A stretch of DNA of 64,000 nucleotides from Actinomycetota bacterium (lineage in GTDB: Bacteria; Actinomycetota; Actinomycetes; Streptosporangiales; Streptosporangiaceae), in NCBI GenBank assembly GCA_027314515.1, contig DAHVAR010000179.1, forward strand, positions 30,637 to 94,636, in the 5' to 3' direction. The notes beneath the pieces are model-generated. The model did no database searches, had not been told where the DNA came from, and was given only the letters and a program-made list of their open reading frames with translations. Shown here one piece after another: positions 25,843-33,798 of this stretch. The position numbers and the translations under genes were made by a program. Each line of letters starts with the position of its first letter. The stretch's first letter is position 1.

Positions 25843-26763
25843 TTAATGCACCGGCGGCGGCACGCCGTGCGCGCTCGCCGCCAGCGAGTCGTCCCACCGG
25901 CAGACTGAGCACGCATGCGTAAACACCGACCGGACGAATTCCAGAGCCGTTGCGTGCGGATCGCTACTGGCGCGTGCCTCGTCCTGGTTCAGGATGTACT
26001 CGCCCAGAGCGCTGTCCCAGTACGCGGCAGCCGGCCGGATCGGCCCATCGCTGAAGCCCGGCGGGGCAGGGTGCGCGTAGGCGTAGAACGCGGCGACCGG
26101 GTGCCGAGGATCTCCTGGCCACCAGCCGACGGCGACCTCCTGGGCATCCATCGCGTTGCGCATGATGAAGTCGGCCGACGGCGGCTCGGCTGGCTGGCCG
26201 GAGAACAGGCTGACTGCCAGATCGAACGATCCCCACCACGCATTGACCGGAGTTGACCGGCCCCGGTAAGGCGCGCGGAACTCCGTCAGCACGCTGGCAG
26301 CCCGGCCGGCTGCGGCAAAGTAGGCCGCCACCTGATCGCGGTCATAGGTCGCGTGCTCGTCGTCGGCATCAAGCGGGACGCTCCATGGCACCTCCTGTGG
26401 CGCTGGGTCAATGTGCACGTCCCCCGCCAGCCTGCGAACGCCAGCCAGCAAATCGCGGGCGACGTCGCCAACGGGCCGGTCTGGCGTCAGCGGCACGCGC
26501 TCGACCCCGCCGTCGCTGTGCTCAGCGACCGCCTCGTGGGCGTGCAGATCCAGCAGGACCACAAAGCGCCCGGAACCGTCCGGGGCGGGCAGTGGAAAGG
26601 TCTCCCACCCTCGGGCGGTCAGCCTGAGCGCCGCATGCTGCAACTGCGGCTCTGGCGGCGCAAGCGCGACGGCGAATTTGCCGAGTACCTGAGTATGCGC
26701 GTGCAATGTGTCGCAGGTCGCGGCCCACTGCTCATAGGAAGCGGCCGGCCAGGCATCAGTCAT
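25843..26763 (-). CDS. DUF5996 family protein
   Basis: A 306-residue cytoplasmic protein of unknown function. The beginning WPAASYEQWAATCDTLHAHTQVLGKFAVAL, the FVVLLDLHAHEAV block and the C-terminal NQDEAR followed by LEFVRSVF match the DUF5996 pattern. The central VNAWWGSFDLAVSLFSGQP is also characteristic. Two nearby Cys (CSVCRW) are near the C terminus. A TAGGTT hexamer lies 6 bp upstream of the ATG, so the transcript is probably leaderless. It is convergent with the Lrp gene and gives no pathway hint. Confidence 0.8.
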   Translation of the reverse strand: MTDAWPAASYEQWAATCDTLHAHTQVLGKFAVALAPPEPQLQHAALRLTARGWETFPLPAPDGSGRFVVLLDLHAHEAVAEHSDGGVERVPLTPDRPVGDVARDLLAGVRRLAGDVHIDPAPQEVPWSVPLDADDEHATYDRDQVAAYFAAAGRAASVLTEFRAPYRGRSTPVNAWWGSFDLAVSLFSGQPAEPPSADFIMRNAMDAQEVAVGWWPGDPRHPVAAFYAYAHPAPPGFSDGPIRPAAAYWDSALGEYILNQDEARASSDPHATALEFVRSVFTHACSVCRWDDSLAASAHGVPPPVH

Positions 26764-27120
26764 AACTGCAACCTAGTTCGTCGTCTCCCGGCGCTCTCGG
26801 GCGACCCGCGTGAGCCGCCGTCGGCGACCGGGCGCTGCAGCGAACCAAGGCGTACAAGCCTGCGGGAACGCTGATTGCGAAGCGAGCGCTTTGAGCCGTC
26901 GCCGTGGTGCCGGCACAGCAGAAGTACCGGTCCTGTGGCTTGAGCGATCAGCCTGGTCGGCCGAAAGCCCAACAAACTTCGCGTAGGGCCAATCGCTGCG
27001 GGCGGTCAGCGACCAGGTTTTCCCGCCGCTAGCCAGTGAGACGCACGCCGTAGCCGGACCTATGTGCCACTGATGGCCTCGGCAGCGTCGGTGCACACGA
27101 AGCGCCCTTGCGTGGTTACG
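26764..27120. other. intergenic region without a supported gene
   Basis: About 360 bp between the DUF5996 start and the HbhA-like promoter. Open frames exist on the minus strand, but they continue antisense through the HbhA-like gene. One segment (VLLLCRHHG) faintly resembles a small DUF7455-type protein but lacks the rest of that family. I see no RNA gene here. Confidence 0.4.
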
Positions 27121-27134
27121 GAGCGGATCCGCTC
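27121..27134. promoter_or_regulatory. palindrome upstream of the HbhA-like promoter
   Basis: GAGCGGATCCGCTC is a perfect 14-bp palindrome that ends 2 bp before the -35 hexamer. It is a candidate operator, possibly for the neighbouring XRE regulator. Confidence 0.5.
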
Positions 27135-27136
27135 GC

Positions 27137-27167
27137 TTGACATATTGTGCGCTGCGCTTGATATAGT
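27137..27167 (+). promoter_or_regulatory. promoter of the HbhA-like gene
   Basis: TTGACA (27137-27142) is a consensus -35; TATAGT (27162-27167) follows at 19 bp, or GATATA at 17 bp. It is the most AT-rich stretch nearby and the best sigma-70 match in the window, suggesting strong constitutive expression. Confidence 0.7.
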
Positions 27168-27195
27168 ATGCACATGACCTTAAGAGGAGGCCGTC

Positions 27196-28167
27196 ATGAT
27201 TGATACCCGCGCACTGGCGCAGGAAGTCCAGGATCAGCTGGTCGCTGCCGTGCACCGCGGCCAGGACCAGGTCCGCAAGAGCCAGGACCAGGTCCGCAAG
27301 GGCCGTGACCAGGTCCGCAAGGGCCGTGAGGTGGTGGTAGACGCCCTTCGCACGGGTAATGAGCGGGCGAAGGCAGCCCGGCCGACCATGCCGGAGCTGA
27401 GCACTCTGGCGGATCCGGCCAAGTTGCGAGCCAGGTCGCAGGAGCTTGCCGACCAGTTCCTGGCCAGTCAGCGGCAGCTTGCCGACCGGGCTATCGCCAG
27501 GCAGCGGCACCTCGCCGATCAGGTTGTCGCCAGCCAGCGGCACCTCGCCGACCAGGTTGTGGCACGACAGCGCCAGGCGCTACGGTCTGCCAGCCCCGTC
27601 GTCGCCCAGCGTGTTGCGCAGTTGACCCAGGCGTTCGAGGTGCTGCCAGGTCTGCGGAGGCTCGTGCAGCCAGAGACCGCTAACCGGGTAACCGTCAGGG
27701 CAGAGCCCACCCCATCTCCGGTCGAGACCGGACCAGCCGGGCTCCACATCACAAGGCTCGACGTCACCGACACTGGCCGCGTCGAGGCCGAGGTCACCGC
27801 GCCCGCACAGGCTCGCAAGCCACGAACCTCGCGAGCCAGCGCAAAGTCCGCAGACGGGATTAAGACCGGACGGGCGGCTGGGCCGGAGCAGGCTGCCCGC
27901 TCCGCCAAGCCGGCTGGCTCCGCGAATCGGGCTAGCACCGCCAAGGCCGGAGGCGGCGCCAAAGCCGCGGGTGCCGGCAAGACCGCGGGTGCGGGCAAGA
28001 CCACAGGTGCCGGCAAGACCGTGACCACAGGTGCGGGCAAGACCACAGGTGCGGGCAAAGCCACGACCGCCAGCAAATCAGCTGCAGCCAAGCGGCCTGG
28101 CAGCGCCGGACGGTCTGGCACCACCAGGTCAGCCGGCCAGGCTAAGGCCCGCAGACCCAAGCCCTGA
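27196..28167 (+). CDS. HbhA-like coiled-coil protein with Lys/Ala-rich tail
   Basis: A 323-residue protein in three parts. Residues 15-45 are near-identical heptads (DQVRKGR three times), residues 85-130 are further repeats (ASQRHLADQVVARQR type), both predicted coiled coil. From residue 190 the tail is rich in Lys, Ala, Gly and Thr, with TGAGKT repeats, highly basic. This resembles mycobacterial HbhA (coiled coil plus Lys-rich heparin/DNA-binding tail) and phasin/histone-like proteins. AGGAGG sits 5 bp before the ATG. Downstream lies an Rv0474-like regulator, the same partner found beside hbhA in Mycobacterium, in reversed order. There is no signal peptide. Role inferred: surface or nucleoid association. 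Confidence 0.7.
   Translation: MIDTRALAQEVQDQLVAAVHRGQDQVRKSQDQVRKGRDQVRKGREVVVDALRTGNERAKAARPTMPELSTLADPAKLRARSQELADQFLASQRQLADRAIARQRHLADQVVASQRHLADQVVARQRQALRSASPVVAQRVAQLTQAFEVLPGLRRLVQPETANRVTVRAEPTPSPVETGPAGLHITRLDVTDTGRVEAEVTAPAQARKPRTSRASAKSADGIKTGRAAGPEQAARSAKPAGSANRASTAKAGGGAKAAGAGKTAGAGKTTGAGKTVTTGAGKTTGAGKATTASKSAAAKRPGSAGRSGTTRSAGQAKARRPKP
27261..27330 (+). repeat. 21-bp tandem repeat in the HbhA-like gene
   Basis: Three and a third copies of CCAGGACCAGGTCCGCAAGGG with few changes. The seven-codon unit equals one coiled-coil heptad pair step, so copy number changes keep heptad register. Confidence 0.85.
27966..28061 (+). repeat. 18-bp repeat coding AGAGKT/TGAGKT
   Basis: Five units of the type GCGGGTGCCGGCAAGACC, one pair separated by two extra codons, in the basic tail of the HbhA-like protein. 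Confidence 0.8.
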
Positions 28168-28209
28168 CGACGCTAACGGCAGCCCTGCTCACCGCGACGG
28201 GACCCGGCA

Positions 28210-28254
28210 GGGCTGCCGACCAGCGGGCTGCCGACCAGCGGGCTGCCGACCGGC
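28210..28254. repeat. 15-bp tandem repeat, intergenic
   Basis: Three copies of GGGCTGCCGACCAGC between the HbhA-like gene and the XRE regulator. GGGCTGCC also pairs with the GGCAGCCC just after the HbhA-like stop, so a hairpin is possible. Confidence 0.85.
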
Positions 28255-28313
28255 AGCGTTACCTGTCGCGCAGCCCCGACGTCGGACGATTTGTCCGGCA
28301 GAGCATCTCGCGT

Positions 28314-28709
28314 ATGAAAAAGAGAAACGACATGGCCGATCCGTGGGACTCGCAAATGCAGGCGCTGGGCGCCTTCATCCGGGACAAGCGCAAGATGGCC
28401 AACTTGTCGCTGCGACAGCTCGCCGAGCGGACCAAGCTCTCCAATCCCTACCTGAGCCAGATCGAGCGCGGACTGCACCAGCCTTCGGTGCGGGTAATCC
28501 GGCTGATCTCCGACGCCCTGAACGTCTCTGCCGAGACGTTGCTAGCGCAGGCGGGCCTGCTGCACAAGGACATCAGCGCCGATCCGGCAGCGCGCAGTGC
28601 GCCGCCGGATATCGAGGCGGCGATCAGAGCCGAGCAGCGGCTCACCGCGGACCAGAAGGCCGCGCTGATTGCCGTGGTCAGGAGCATGCTGCCAGCTGAA
28701 TCGCGCTAG
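28314..28709 (+). CDS. XRE-family regulator, Rv0474-like
   Basis: A 131-residue regulator with an XRE helix-turn-helix at residues 18-72 (LGAFIRDKRKMANLSLRQLAE, LSNPYLSQIERGL, SADTLL-like end). A helical C-terminal domain follows (AAIRAEQRLTADQKAALIAVVRSML). The overall layout matches mycobacterial Rv0474, which is encoded next to hbhA. Two starts are possible: ATG 28314, used here, or ATG 28332 (MADPWDS), which fits homologue length better. The pairing with the HbhA-like gene suggests it regulates that gene. Confidence 0.85.
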   Translation: MKKRNDMADPWDSQMQALGAFIRDKRKMANLSLRQLAERTKLSNPYLSQIERGLHQPSVRVIRLISDALNVSAETLLAQAGLLHKDISADPAARSAPPDIEAAIRAEQRLTADQKAALIAVVRSMLPAESR

Positions 28710-28788
28710 CGGGCGAAACCGGCAGCTTTGGCGTGAAGATCCTGGAAGGCGCGTCAACCGCTCTGCGGGCCTATTACGATCTGACAGC

Positions 28789-30000
28789 GTGACGGAGCCG
28801 AGGCAGCCAGCAGAGCCGCAGCCAGGAGACGGGCTGCCCCCGCAGGGCGACGAACTTCCGCGGCGCAAGCCAGCGGGCCAGTCGCTACCTCAGCGCGGAG
28901 GGTCGCTATTCGAGCGCCCGGAGTCGTTGTCGTCGCCTACTTCGCAGTCGTCGCCCTGGAGCGGACTGCCGAAACGACCGTCTGTCTGGGAACCTCAGCC
29001 ACCCGAGGACGGTCAGCAGCGGCATGATGTGACTTTGGCAGCGCAGGGAGGCGGTGCCGTCTCCGAGGGTGCTGAGCTGCCCCGGCGAGGCGGGGCCCTC
29101 CCCCAGCGCGAGCCCGGCCTCCCCCAGCGCGACCCCGGCCTCCCCCAGCGCGAGCCCGCGGCGAACAGCGGAGCTCTGCCGAAAAGGACTAACCGGACCC
29201 GCCCAGTCGGCCGTCATCGCAGTCCCCACCGGCTCTCGGTGGCATCGGACGCGCCCGCCCTCGTAATCGCCGTGCCCGGCCGGGCCCAAGCCGACTCGGC
29301 CGAGATCGGCCCGCAGGTGGCCGCTACCGTCGGCCTCTCCTGCCCAGGAGTCGACATTCGCCTCGGCTATCTCGAGGGGACCGAGCTGACGCTGCCGGAG
29401 TGCCTGTTCCCGGACGGACCACAGTCGGACAGCCAGGATCAGTTCCCGAGCGTGATCGTCCCGCTGCTGCTCAGCCCGAACTCCGCTATCGACGGCAGGC
29501 TACGACAGCTTGCTGCGGTTCCGGCCATACCCGCGGTGCTGGCCGCGCACCTCGGGCCGCATCCGCTGGTGGCTGAAGCGCTGCACGCACGGCTGGCTGA
29601 GGCGGGTCTTGCCAGGTCCGCGCGATCCACCGGGCTCAGCATCTCTGCGGACAGCCGCGGCGTGGTGGTCCTGGCAGACGTTGGCGAGCAGGCCGAGAGT
29701 GCCGCCGGAGTTACTGCGGTCCTGCTGGCCTCCCGACTTTCGGTACCGGTAGTGCCCGCCTCGCTTGGCGACCCGGCCAGCATCGTTGATGCGGTCAACC
29801 GGCTCAGTGAGTCCGGCGCTGCCCGGCCCGTGCTGGCCCCCTGCCTGATCGGACCGGAAATCAACATCTCGGTGCTCGAGGACCTGGCCGCGGCGCTCGG
29901 CGCGCCGTGCGCGCCCACGCTGGGCGCCCATCAGGCCATCGGCCAGCTCGTCGCGATCCGGTATGGCGCTGCGCTGGCCAGCCTGAGCCTGGCCGGCTAA
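28789..30000 (+). CDS. CbiX/sirohydrochlorin-chelatase-like protein, degenerate, with disordered N terminus
   Basis: A 403-residue protein. Residues 1-175 are Pro/Arg/Gln-rich low complexity with the repeats LPQREPG and LPQRDPG. Residues 180-403 resemble a two-lobed CbiX-type chelatase (FPSVIVPLLLSPN, HLGPHPLVAEALHARLAEAG in lobe one; ASRLSVPVVPAS and LIGPEIN in lobe two). In true chelatases the first strand ends in a catalytic His (AHGS.D). Here the same place reads AVPGRAQADS, so the His is missing and metal insertion is unlikely. GTG start at 28789; an in-frame ATG at 28669 overlaps the XRE gene. It starts 79 bp after that gene and may be co-transcribed. Confidence 0.7.
   Translation: MTEPRQPAEPQPGDGLPPQGDELPRRKPAGQSLPQRGGSLFERPESLSSPTSQSSPWSGLPKRPSVWEPQPPEDGQQRHDVTLAAQGGGAVSEGAELPRRGGALPQREPGLPQRDPGLPQREPAANSGALPKRTNRTRPVGRHRSPHRLSVASDAPALVIAVPGRAQADSAEIGPQVAATVGLSCPGVDIRLGYLEGTELTLPECLFPDGPQSDSQDQFPSVIVPLLLSPNSAIDGRLRQLAAVPAIPAVLAAHLGPHPLVAEALHARLAEAGLARSARSTGLSISADSRGVVVLADVGEQAESAAGVTAVLLASRLSVPVVPASLGDPASIVDAVNRLSESGAARPVLAPCLIGPEINISVLEDLAAALGAPCAPTLGAHQAIGQLVAIRYGAALASLSLAG
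29098..29160 (+). repeat. 21-bp tandem repeat coding LPQREPG
   Basis: Three copies of CTCCCCCAGCGCGAGCCCGGC, in frame, in the disordered N-terminal part of the CbiX-like protein. Confidence 0.9.
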
Positions 30001-30020
30001 CGGCCACCTGGCGGCGCGAC

Positions 30021-30137
30021 AGGCCCGCAGGCCCGCTCTCCCGCAGGCCCGCTCTCCCGCAGCCCGCAGGCCCGCACTCCCGCAGGCCCGCAGGCCCGCA
30101 TTCCGGGGCTGACATTCCGGGAGCTCGACATTCCGGG
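30021..30137. repeat. intergenic direct repeats
   Basis: The 313-bp gap before the mycothiol-type gene holds a run of CCCGCAGG/CCCGCTCT-type units (30021-30098). Three copies of an 11-mer like GACATTCCGGG follow, near 30099, 30111 and 30127. No gene or clear hairpin is recognised. The 11-mers could be binding sites. Confidence 0.6.
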
Positions 30138-30313
30138 CACCAGCGCTCGGGCCGACTGCAAAGCCGTGGCCAGGGAACTGGCGCGAGCGGCTAAATGCGC
30201 GTTCCCAGTCTTAGCGGGTTCGTTGACACGGCGTCCGGCGTGCGCTGGGCTTACCATCTGTGGACCGCACAGCAGTTCACATTCCGAACCTGAGGAAGAG
30301 AAGAGGTCGGGAC

Positions 30314-31129
30314 ATGGGCGAGTGGAACGCCATGACCTACGAAGGCAAGGACACGATCCTGCGCGTCGTCCGCCGGGAAGCGGACCAGATGTTCGCGCTG
30401 GCGGAGCAGCCGGGCGCCTGGGACGCGCCGACGGCATGCGAGAGCTGGCGAGTCAAAGACGTCATCGGGCACATCGTCGATACCACCGAGGGGTATTTCG
30501 CTGCCTTCGACACCGCCAGGGCCGGGGCTGAGCCGCCGGCTCCGCATGGACTCGTCGTCATGCACGAGCGGGCCGGGCAGTCCGCGCAGGCGTTCGGCGA
30601 GCTGTCCCAGCAGGAGATGCTCGCCCGGGCTCGTGCCGATCTCGACAAGATGATGGGCATACTCGAGCCGCTGACCGCGGATGAGTGGACCGGCATGCTG
30701 GTGTCGCATGCCTACATGGGCCCGGTACCGGCGTTCGTGTACGCGGGCGGCCAGCTGATGGACTACGGCGTCCATACCTGGGACATCCGGCAGGGCAGCG
30801 GCCGGGCGCATGCGCTGCCGGCGGACACCGCTGACCTGCTGGTCCCGTTCATGTTCATCATCTGGCAGTCGACCATCAGGCCGGACGCCGACCTCACCCC
30901 GTTCAGCATCGGCATCCGGGTCAGCGGCCGGAACGCGGGCGACACCAGGGTCTCGATCAGCGATGCTGGCATGAACTACGAGCCCGGCAGCATCGACGAC
31001 CTGCCCGCCATGCTGGAGTTCGACCCCGGCAGCATGGTGCTGACCGCGTTCGGCCGGGTCAACGGCGGCACCGCGAGCGGCGACACGGCCCTCGCCGACC
31101 GGTTCCTGAACCTCTTCTTCCGCATCTGA
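30314..31129 (+). CDS. mycothiol-dependent maleylpyruvate-isomerase family protein
   Basis: A 271-residue protein with an N-terminal DinB-like four-helix bundle (residues 1-165). CESWRVKDVIGHIVDTTEGYF holds the first His of the expected metal triad, and GVHTWDIRQG gives the C-terminal His-x3-Asp part. A C-terminal MDMPI/SCP2-like alpha-beta domain follows (LPAMLEFDPGSMVLTAFGRVNGG). Members use mycothiol or bacillithiol for thiol transfer or isomerisation. AGAAGAGG lies before the ATG at 30314; an upstream GTG frame is less likely. It stands alone, followed by a strong terminator. A second member lies at 50106-50915. Confidence 0.85.
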   Translation: MGEWNAMTYEGKDTILRVVRREADQMFALAEQPGAWDAPTACESWRVKDVIGHIVDTTEGYFAAFDTARAGAEPPAPHGLVVMHERAGQSAQAFGELSQQEMLARARADLDKMMGILEPLTADEWTGMLVSHAYMGPVPAFVYAGGQLMDYGVHTWDIRQGSGRAHALPADTADLLVPFMFIIWQSTIRPDADLTPFSIGIRVSGRNAGDTRVSISDAGMNYEPGSIDDLPAMLEFDPGSMVLTAFGRVNGGTASGDTALADRFLNLFFRI

Positions 31130-31137
31130 CGCGCGAT

Positions 31138-31171
31138 GGCGGCGGCTGGGTCGCTTGGCCCAGCCGCCGCC
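31138..31171 (+). terminator. terminator after the mycothiol-type gene
   Basis: GGCGGCGGCTGGG and CCCAGCCGCCGCC form a perfect 13-bp stem with an 8-base loop, 8 bp after the stop codon, followed shortly by CCTTTC. It separates this gene from the convergent citryl-CoA lyase-like gene. The remaining 170 bp hold no gene that I recognise. Confidence 0.8.
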
Positions 31172-31343
31172 GCGTCCTTTCGAGCCGCCTCGACGACCCG
31201 TCCTGCCGGGAACGGGCTAGGTCCCGCCAATCGCACCCGCCAGGCCGCGCGCTTCAGGCTCAGGGCTGGCCGCGTGCGACATCCGGTAGGCCGGAACCGG
31301 CGACGGGAGCAGCAGCATGGCAGCCCGGCTGAGTTCCGGGCGG

Positions 31344-32132
31344 TTACGGCTCCGGCGGCGGCACGTAGCGGACGGCCTCGTCGACCTCGCGGTAGATACC
31401 CTGGCCCGCCGGGTTGCGCATTTCCTCGGCCAGGTGCCCGAGCAGGCCGGCAGTCCGTGCCAGCAGCGCGAACCCCCTCAGCAGATCCGGCGGGAAGCCG
31501 AGGTCGGCGAGCGCGGCGCCGCAGACTCCGGCCCCGTTCAGCGGCAGTGTCCGGCCGATGATCGCCGGGTGCACCCGGCCGACGGCCGCGAACAGCTGCA
31601 GGTGCGGTCCGAGCACGCCGGCCTGCGCGGCGATCCGGAAGATGACCGGCGTGCGCGGATCACCGTCCTTATGCACCGGATGGCCGAGTCCGGGAACCAG
31701 CCGTCCGGCTGCCCGCTGTGCCCTGACGGCGGTTGTCGCCAGCTCATCGAAGCCCGCGTCGGTGTCCGGCAACGGGCCGTCATGCCCGGCAATCGCGGCC
31801 GCGAGGAAGCGGCCGCAGTCCTCGGTGACGCCCAGGTACCGCGAACCGCCGCCGAGCAGGCCCGCCGCCAGCGCGCCCTGCACCGACTCCGGCGCGCCGG
31901 TCAGGGTAAGCCGCGCCGCGATCACTGACGGGGTGAAGCCGTGATCGGCCAGTGCTACCAGCACCGACTCGAACAGCGTCAGCTCGCCAGGCGTCGGCCG
32001 CCGCAGCGCAGCCAGCCAGAAGGCCAGCTCGCCGAAGCTGATCTGCCCCATCAGGTCTTCGGCAAGGTTCTGGCCGAGGACTGTGATAGTGGTGGCGTCC
32101 GCGGTGCCGATCGAGGTCGGGTAGTCAGTCAC
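31344..32132 (-). CDS. citryl-CoA lyase / citrate-synthase-like protein
   Basis: A 262-residue short citrate-synthase-fold protein. VPGLGHPVHKDGDPRT holds the substrate-binding His block, and RTLPLNGAGVCGAALADLGFP the second block of the citryl-CoA-lyase-like group. EMRNPAGQGIY is the typical C-terminal end. True citrate synthases are about 400 residues, so a lyase or partner role is more likely. The start is GTG at 32132 with AAGGAG 6 bp upstream, overlapping the ligase stop by 8 bp. The longer in-frame ATG lies inside the ligase gene. Co-translation with the acyl-CoA ligase suggests handling of one acyl-CoA, possibly in organic-acid or side-chain degradation. Confidence 0.85.
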   Translation of the reverse strand: MTDYPTSIGTADATTITVLGQNLAEDLMGQISFGELAFWLAALRRPTPGELTLFESVLVALADHGFTPSVIAARLTLTGAPESVQGALAAGLLGGGSRYLGVTEDCGRFLAAAIAGHDGPLPDTDAGFDELATTAVRAQRAAGRLVPGLGHPVHKDGDPRTPVIFRIAAQAGVLGPHLQLFAAVGRVHPAIIGRTLPLNGAGVCGAALADLGFPPDLLRGFALLARTAGLLGHLAEEMRNPAGQGIYREVDEAVRYVPPPEP

Positions 32133-33798
32133 TGTTCTCCTTGATAGCTTGCGCCGCCGCGTGGCTGGGCTGCGCTGCGTCAGCGTCGTACTCACCGTCC
32201 GGGTGGCCTGCCGGGAGCCGGTGCTTGGCGATTCGCGCCGTCGGCGTCCGCGGCAGGTCGGCGGCCTGCTGCCAGTATCGCGGCACCTTGAACGGGGCCA
32301 GCCGGGCCGCCGCGAACGACCGCAACTCGGCGAAGTCCAGCTGCGCGCCCGCCGCCGGGACGACGAACGCCTTGACGTCTTCCTCCGACAGCTCCGATGG
32401 GACGCCGACGACCGCCGACTCCAGCACCGCCGGGTGCGAGTTCAGCACCTCTTCGACCTCGAGCGGCGACAGGTTCTCACCGCGCCGCCTGATCACTTCC
32501 TTAACACGGGAAATAAACGTGTAGGTACCGTCATCCCCGACCGCTACCAGGTCTCCGGTGCGCAGCCAGCCGTCATGCATCAGCGCCGCGGTCTCGGCCG
32601 GCATCCCCCAGTAGCCCGGCGTCAGTACCGGATTGCGCAGCTCGAGCTCACCCGTCCCGCCGGGGCCGGCGACCGCGCCCGACTCGCCGATTACCCGCGC
32701 GTGATTGACGGTTCCGAGCTCCGGGTGCTGCCGCACCGAGCCCAGCGTGCCGAACGGCCGGGTTCCGCGAGCCCAGATGAGCCCGTACGGAGACTCCGAC
32801 ATGGCGTACCCCACCACGATTCGCAGGCCGAAGCGCCGCTCCATGGCCAGTTGCCGGTCCCGCTCCGGCGCCGGGCCGGTGTAGCACAGCCGCAACGGCG
32901 TGTCCGCGTCGCCGGCGCGCTCGGGCTGGCGCATCAGGATCTCCAGCATGGCGCCGATCGCGTTGAACTCGGTCGCCCCGTGCCGCCGCGCCGTGTCCAG
33001 GAACGTGCTCGCCGAGAACCGTTCGGCCAGTACCAGCCCGGCACCGCAGGCCAGCGATCCCATCACCGAGTACGCGGGCGCGTTGACGTGGAACAGCGGA
33101 AGCGTGGTCAGCATCCGGTCGGCAGCGGTCAGCTCCATCCAGAAGCCGAAGCCCTCGCCTGCCATCGCGTACGCCCGGTGCGTCTGGATCACGAGCTTGG
33201 ACCGGCCGGTGGTGCCCGACGTCGGAATCAGCACGGCGATGTCGTCCGGCCGCACCCCGGCGTCCGGCAGCCTCGCGTGCCGTGCCGCCGTCGCCATCGC
33301 GGCCGGGTCCGCCCAGTCGGGCGGGACCAGCGAGTGCACGTCACATTCGTCCGGGAACGGGCCTGCTGGCGTGCTGCCATTGGCCGGGCCAGCCGCAGGA
33401 CGGCCAGTCCCTGCCGCTTCCGTCCCGCTGCGTGCTGCCGAGATCACTTCGGCCAGGCCGGTGTCGGTGATCAGCAACCGCGGCTTCACCTGGCCGATCA
33501 GCCCGGCTAGCTCGGCGGGCGTGCTGCGCGGGTTGACCGCGACCGCGACCGCGCCGAGCGACGTCAGCGCGAGCCAGTTCAGCAGGTACGGCGGCGTCGT
33601 GCTGGCGGTCAGCATGACCAGATCACCGCGGCCGACTCCGGCCGCCTGCAGGGCCGCGGCCGTCTGACTCACCGCCGCGACCGCCGCTCCGAACGTCAGC
33701 GAGCCCGCGTCACTGCGCAGCCAGGTACCGTCACTGTCCCGGTCGGCGGCTGCCGCGAGCAGCCGCGGAATCGTACCTGCGTACTCGATGCCGGTCAT
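32125..33798 (-). CDS. AMP-dependent acyl-CoA synthetase/ligase
   Basis: A 557-residue ANL-family ligase. The phosphate-binding loop IPTSGTTGRSK, the GYAMSESPYG substrate/adenine motif, DGWLRTGDLVAVGDDG and the hinge with RVKEVIRRRGENLSPLEVEE are present. The C-terminal catalytic Lys should lie in PTARIAKHRL. The closest pattern is CaiC/crotonobetaine-type or medium-chain acyl ligases. An Ala/Gly/Pro-rich insert (residues about 125-150) is unusual. It overlaps the DUF6314 gene upstream (ATGA) and the citryl-CoA lyase-like gene downstream, so all three are translationally coupled. It activates a carboxylic acid to its CoA ester; the acid is unknown. Confidence 0.9.
   Translation of the reverse strand: MTGIEYAGTIPRLLAAAADRDSDGTWLRSDAGSLTFGAAVAAVSQTAAALQAAGVGRGDLVMLTASTTPPYLLNWLALTSLGAVAVAVNPRSTPAELAGLIGQVKPRLLITDTGLAEVISAARSGTEAAGTGRPAAGPANGSTPAGPFPDECDVHSLVPPDWADPAAMATAARHARLPDAGVRPDDIAVLIPTSGTTGRSKLVIQTHRAYAMAGEGFGFWMELTAADRMLTTLPLFHVNAPAYSVMGSLACGAGLVLAERFSASTFLDTARRHGATEFNAIGAMLEILMRQPERAGDADTPLRLCYTGPAPERDRQLAMERRFGLRIVVGYAMSESPYGLIWARGTRPFGTLGSVRQHPELGTVNHARVIGESGAVAGPGGTGELELRNPVLTPGYWGMPAETAALMHDGWLRTGDLVAVGDDGTYTFISRVKEVIRRRGENLSPLEVEEVLNSHPAVLESAVVGVPSELSEEDVKAFVVPAAGAQLDFAELRSFAAARLAPFKVPRYWQQAADLPRTPTARIAKHRLPAGHPDGEYDADAAQPSHAAAQAIKENSD

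Noticed and set aside
26773..27543. 256-codon minus-strand frame over the HbhA-like gene
   Set aside because: It is the antisense of the repetitive coiled-coil gene and its repeats are shadows of that gene's repeats. Promoter, ribosome-binding site and homology support the plus strand. The left end (VLLLCRHHG) is too short to claim a DUF7455 gene.
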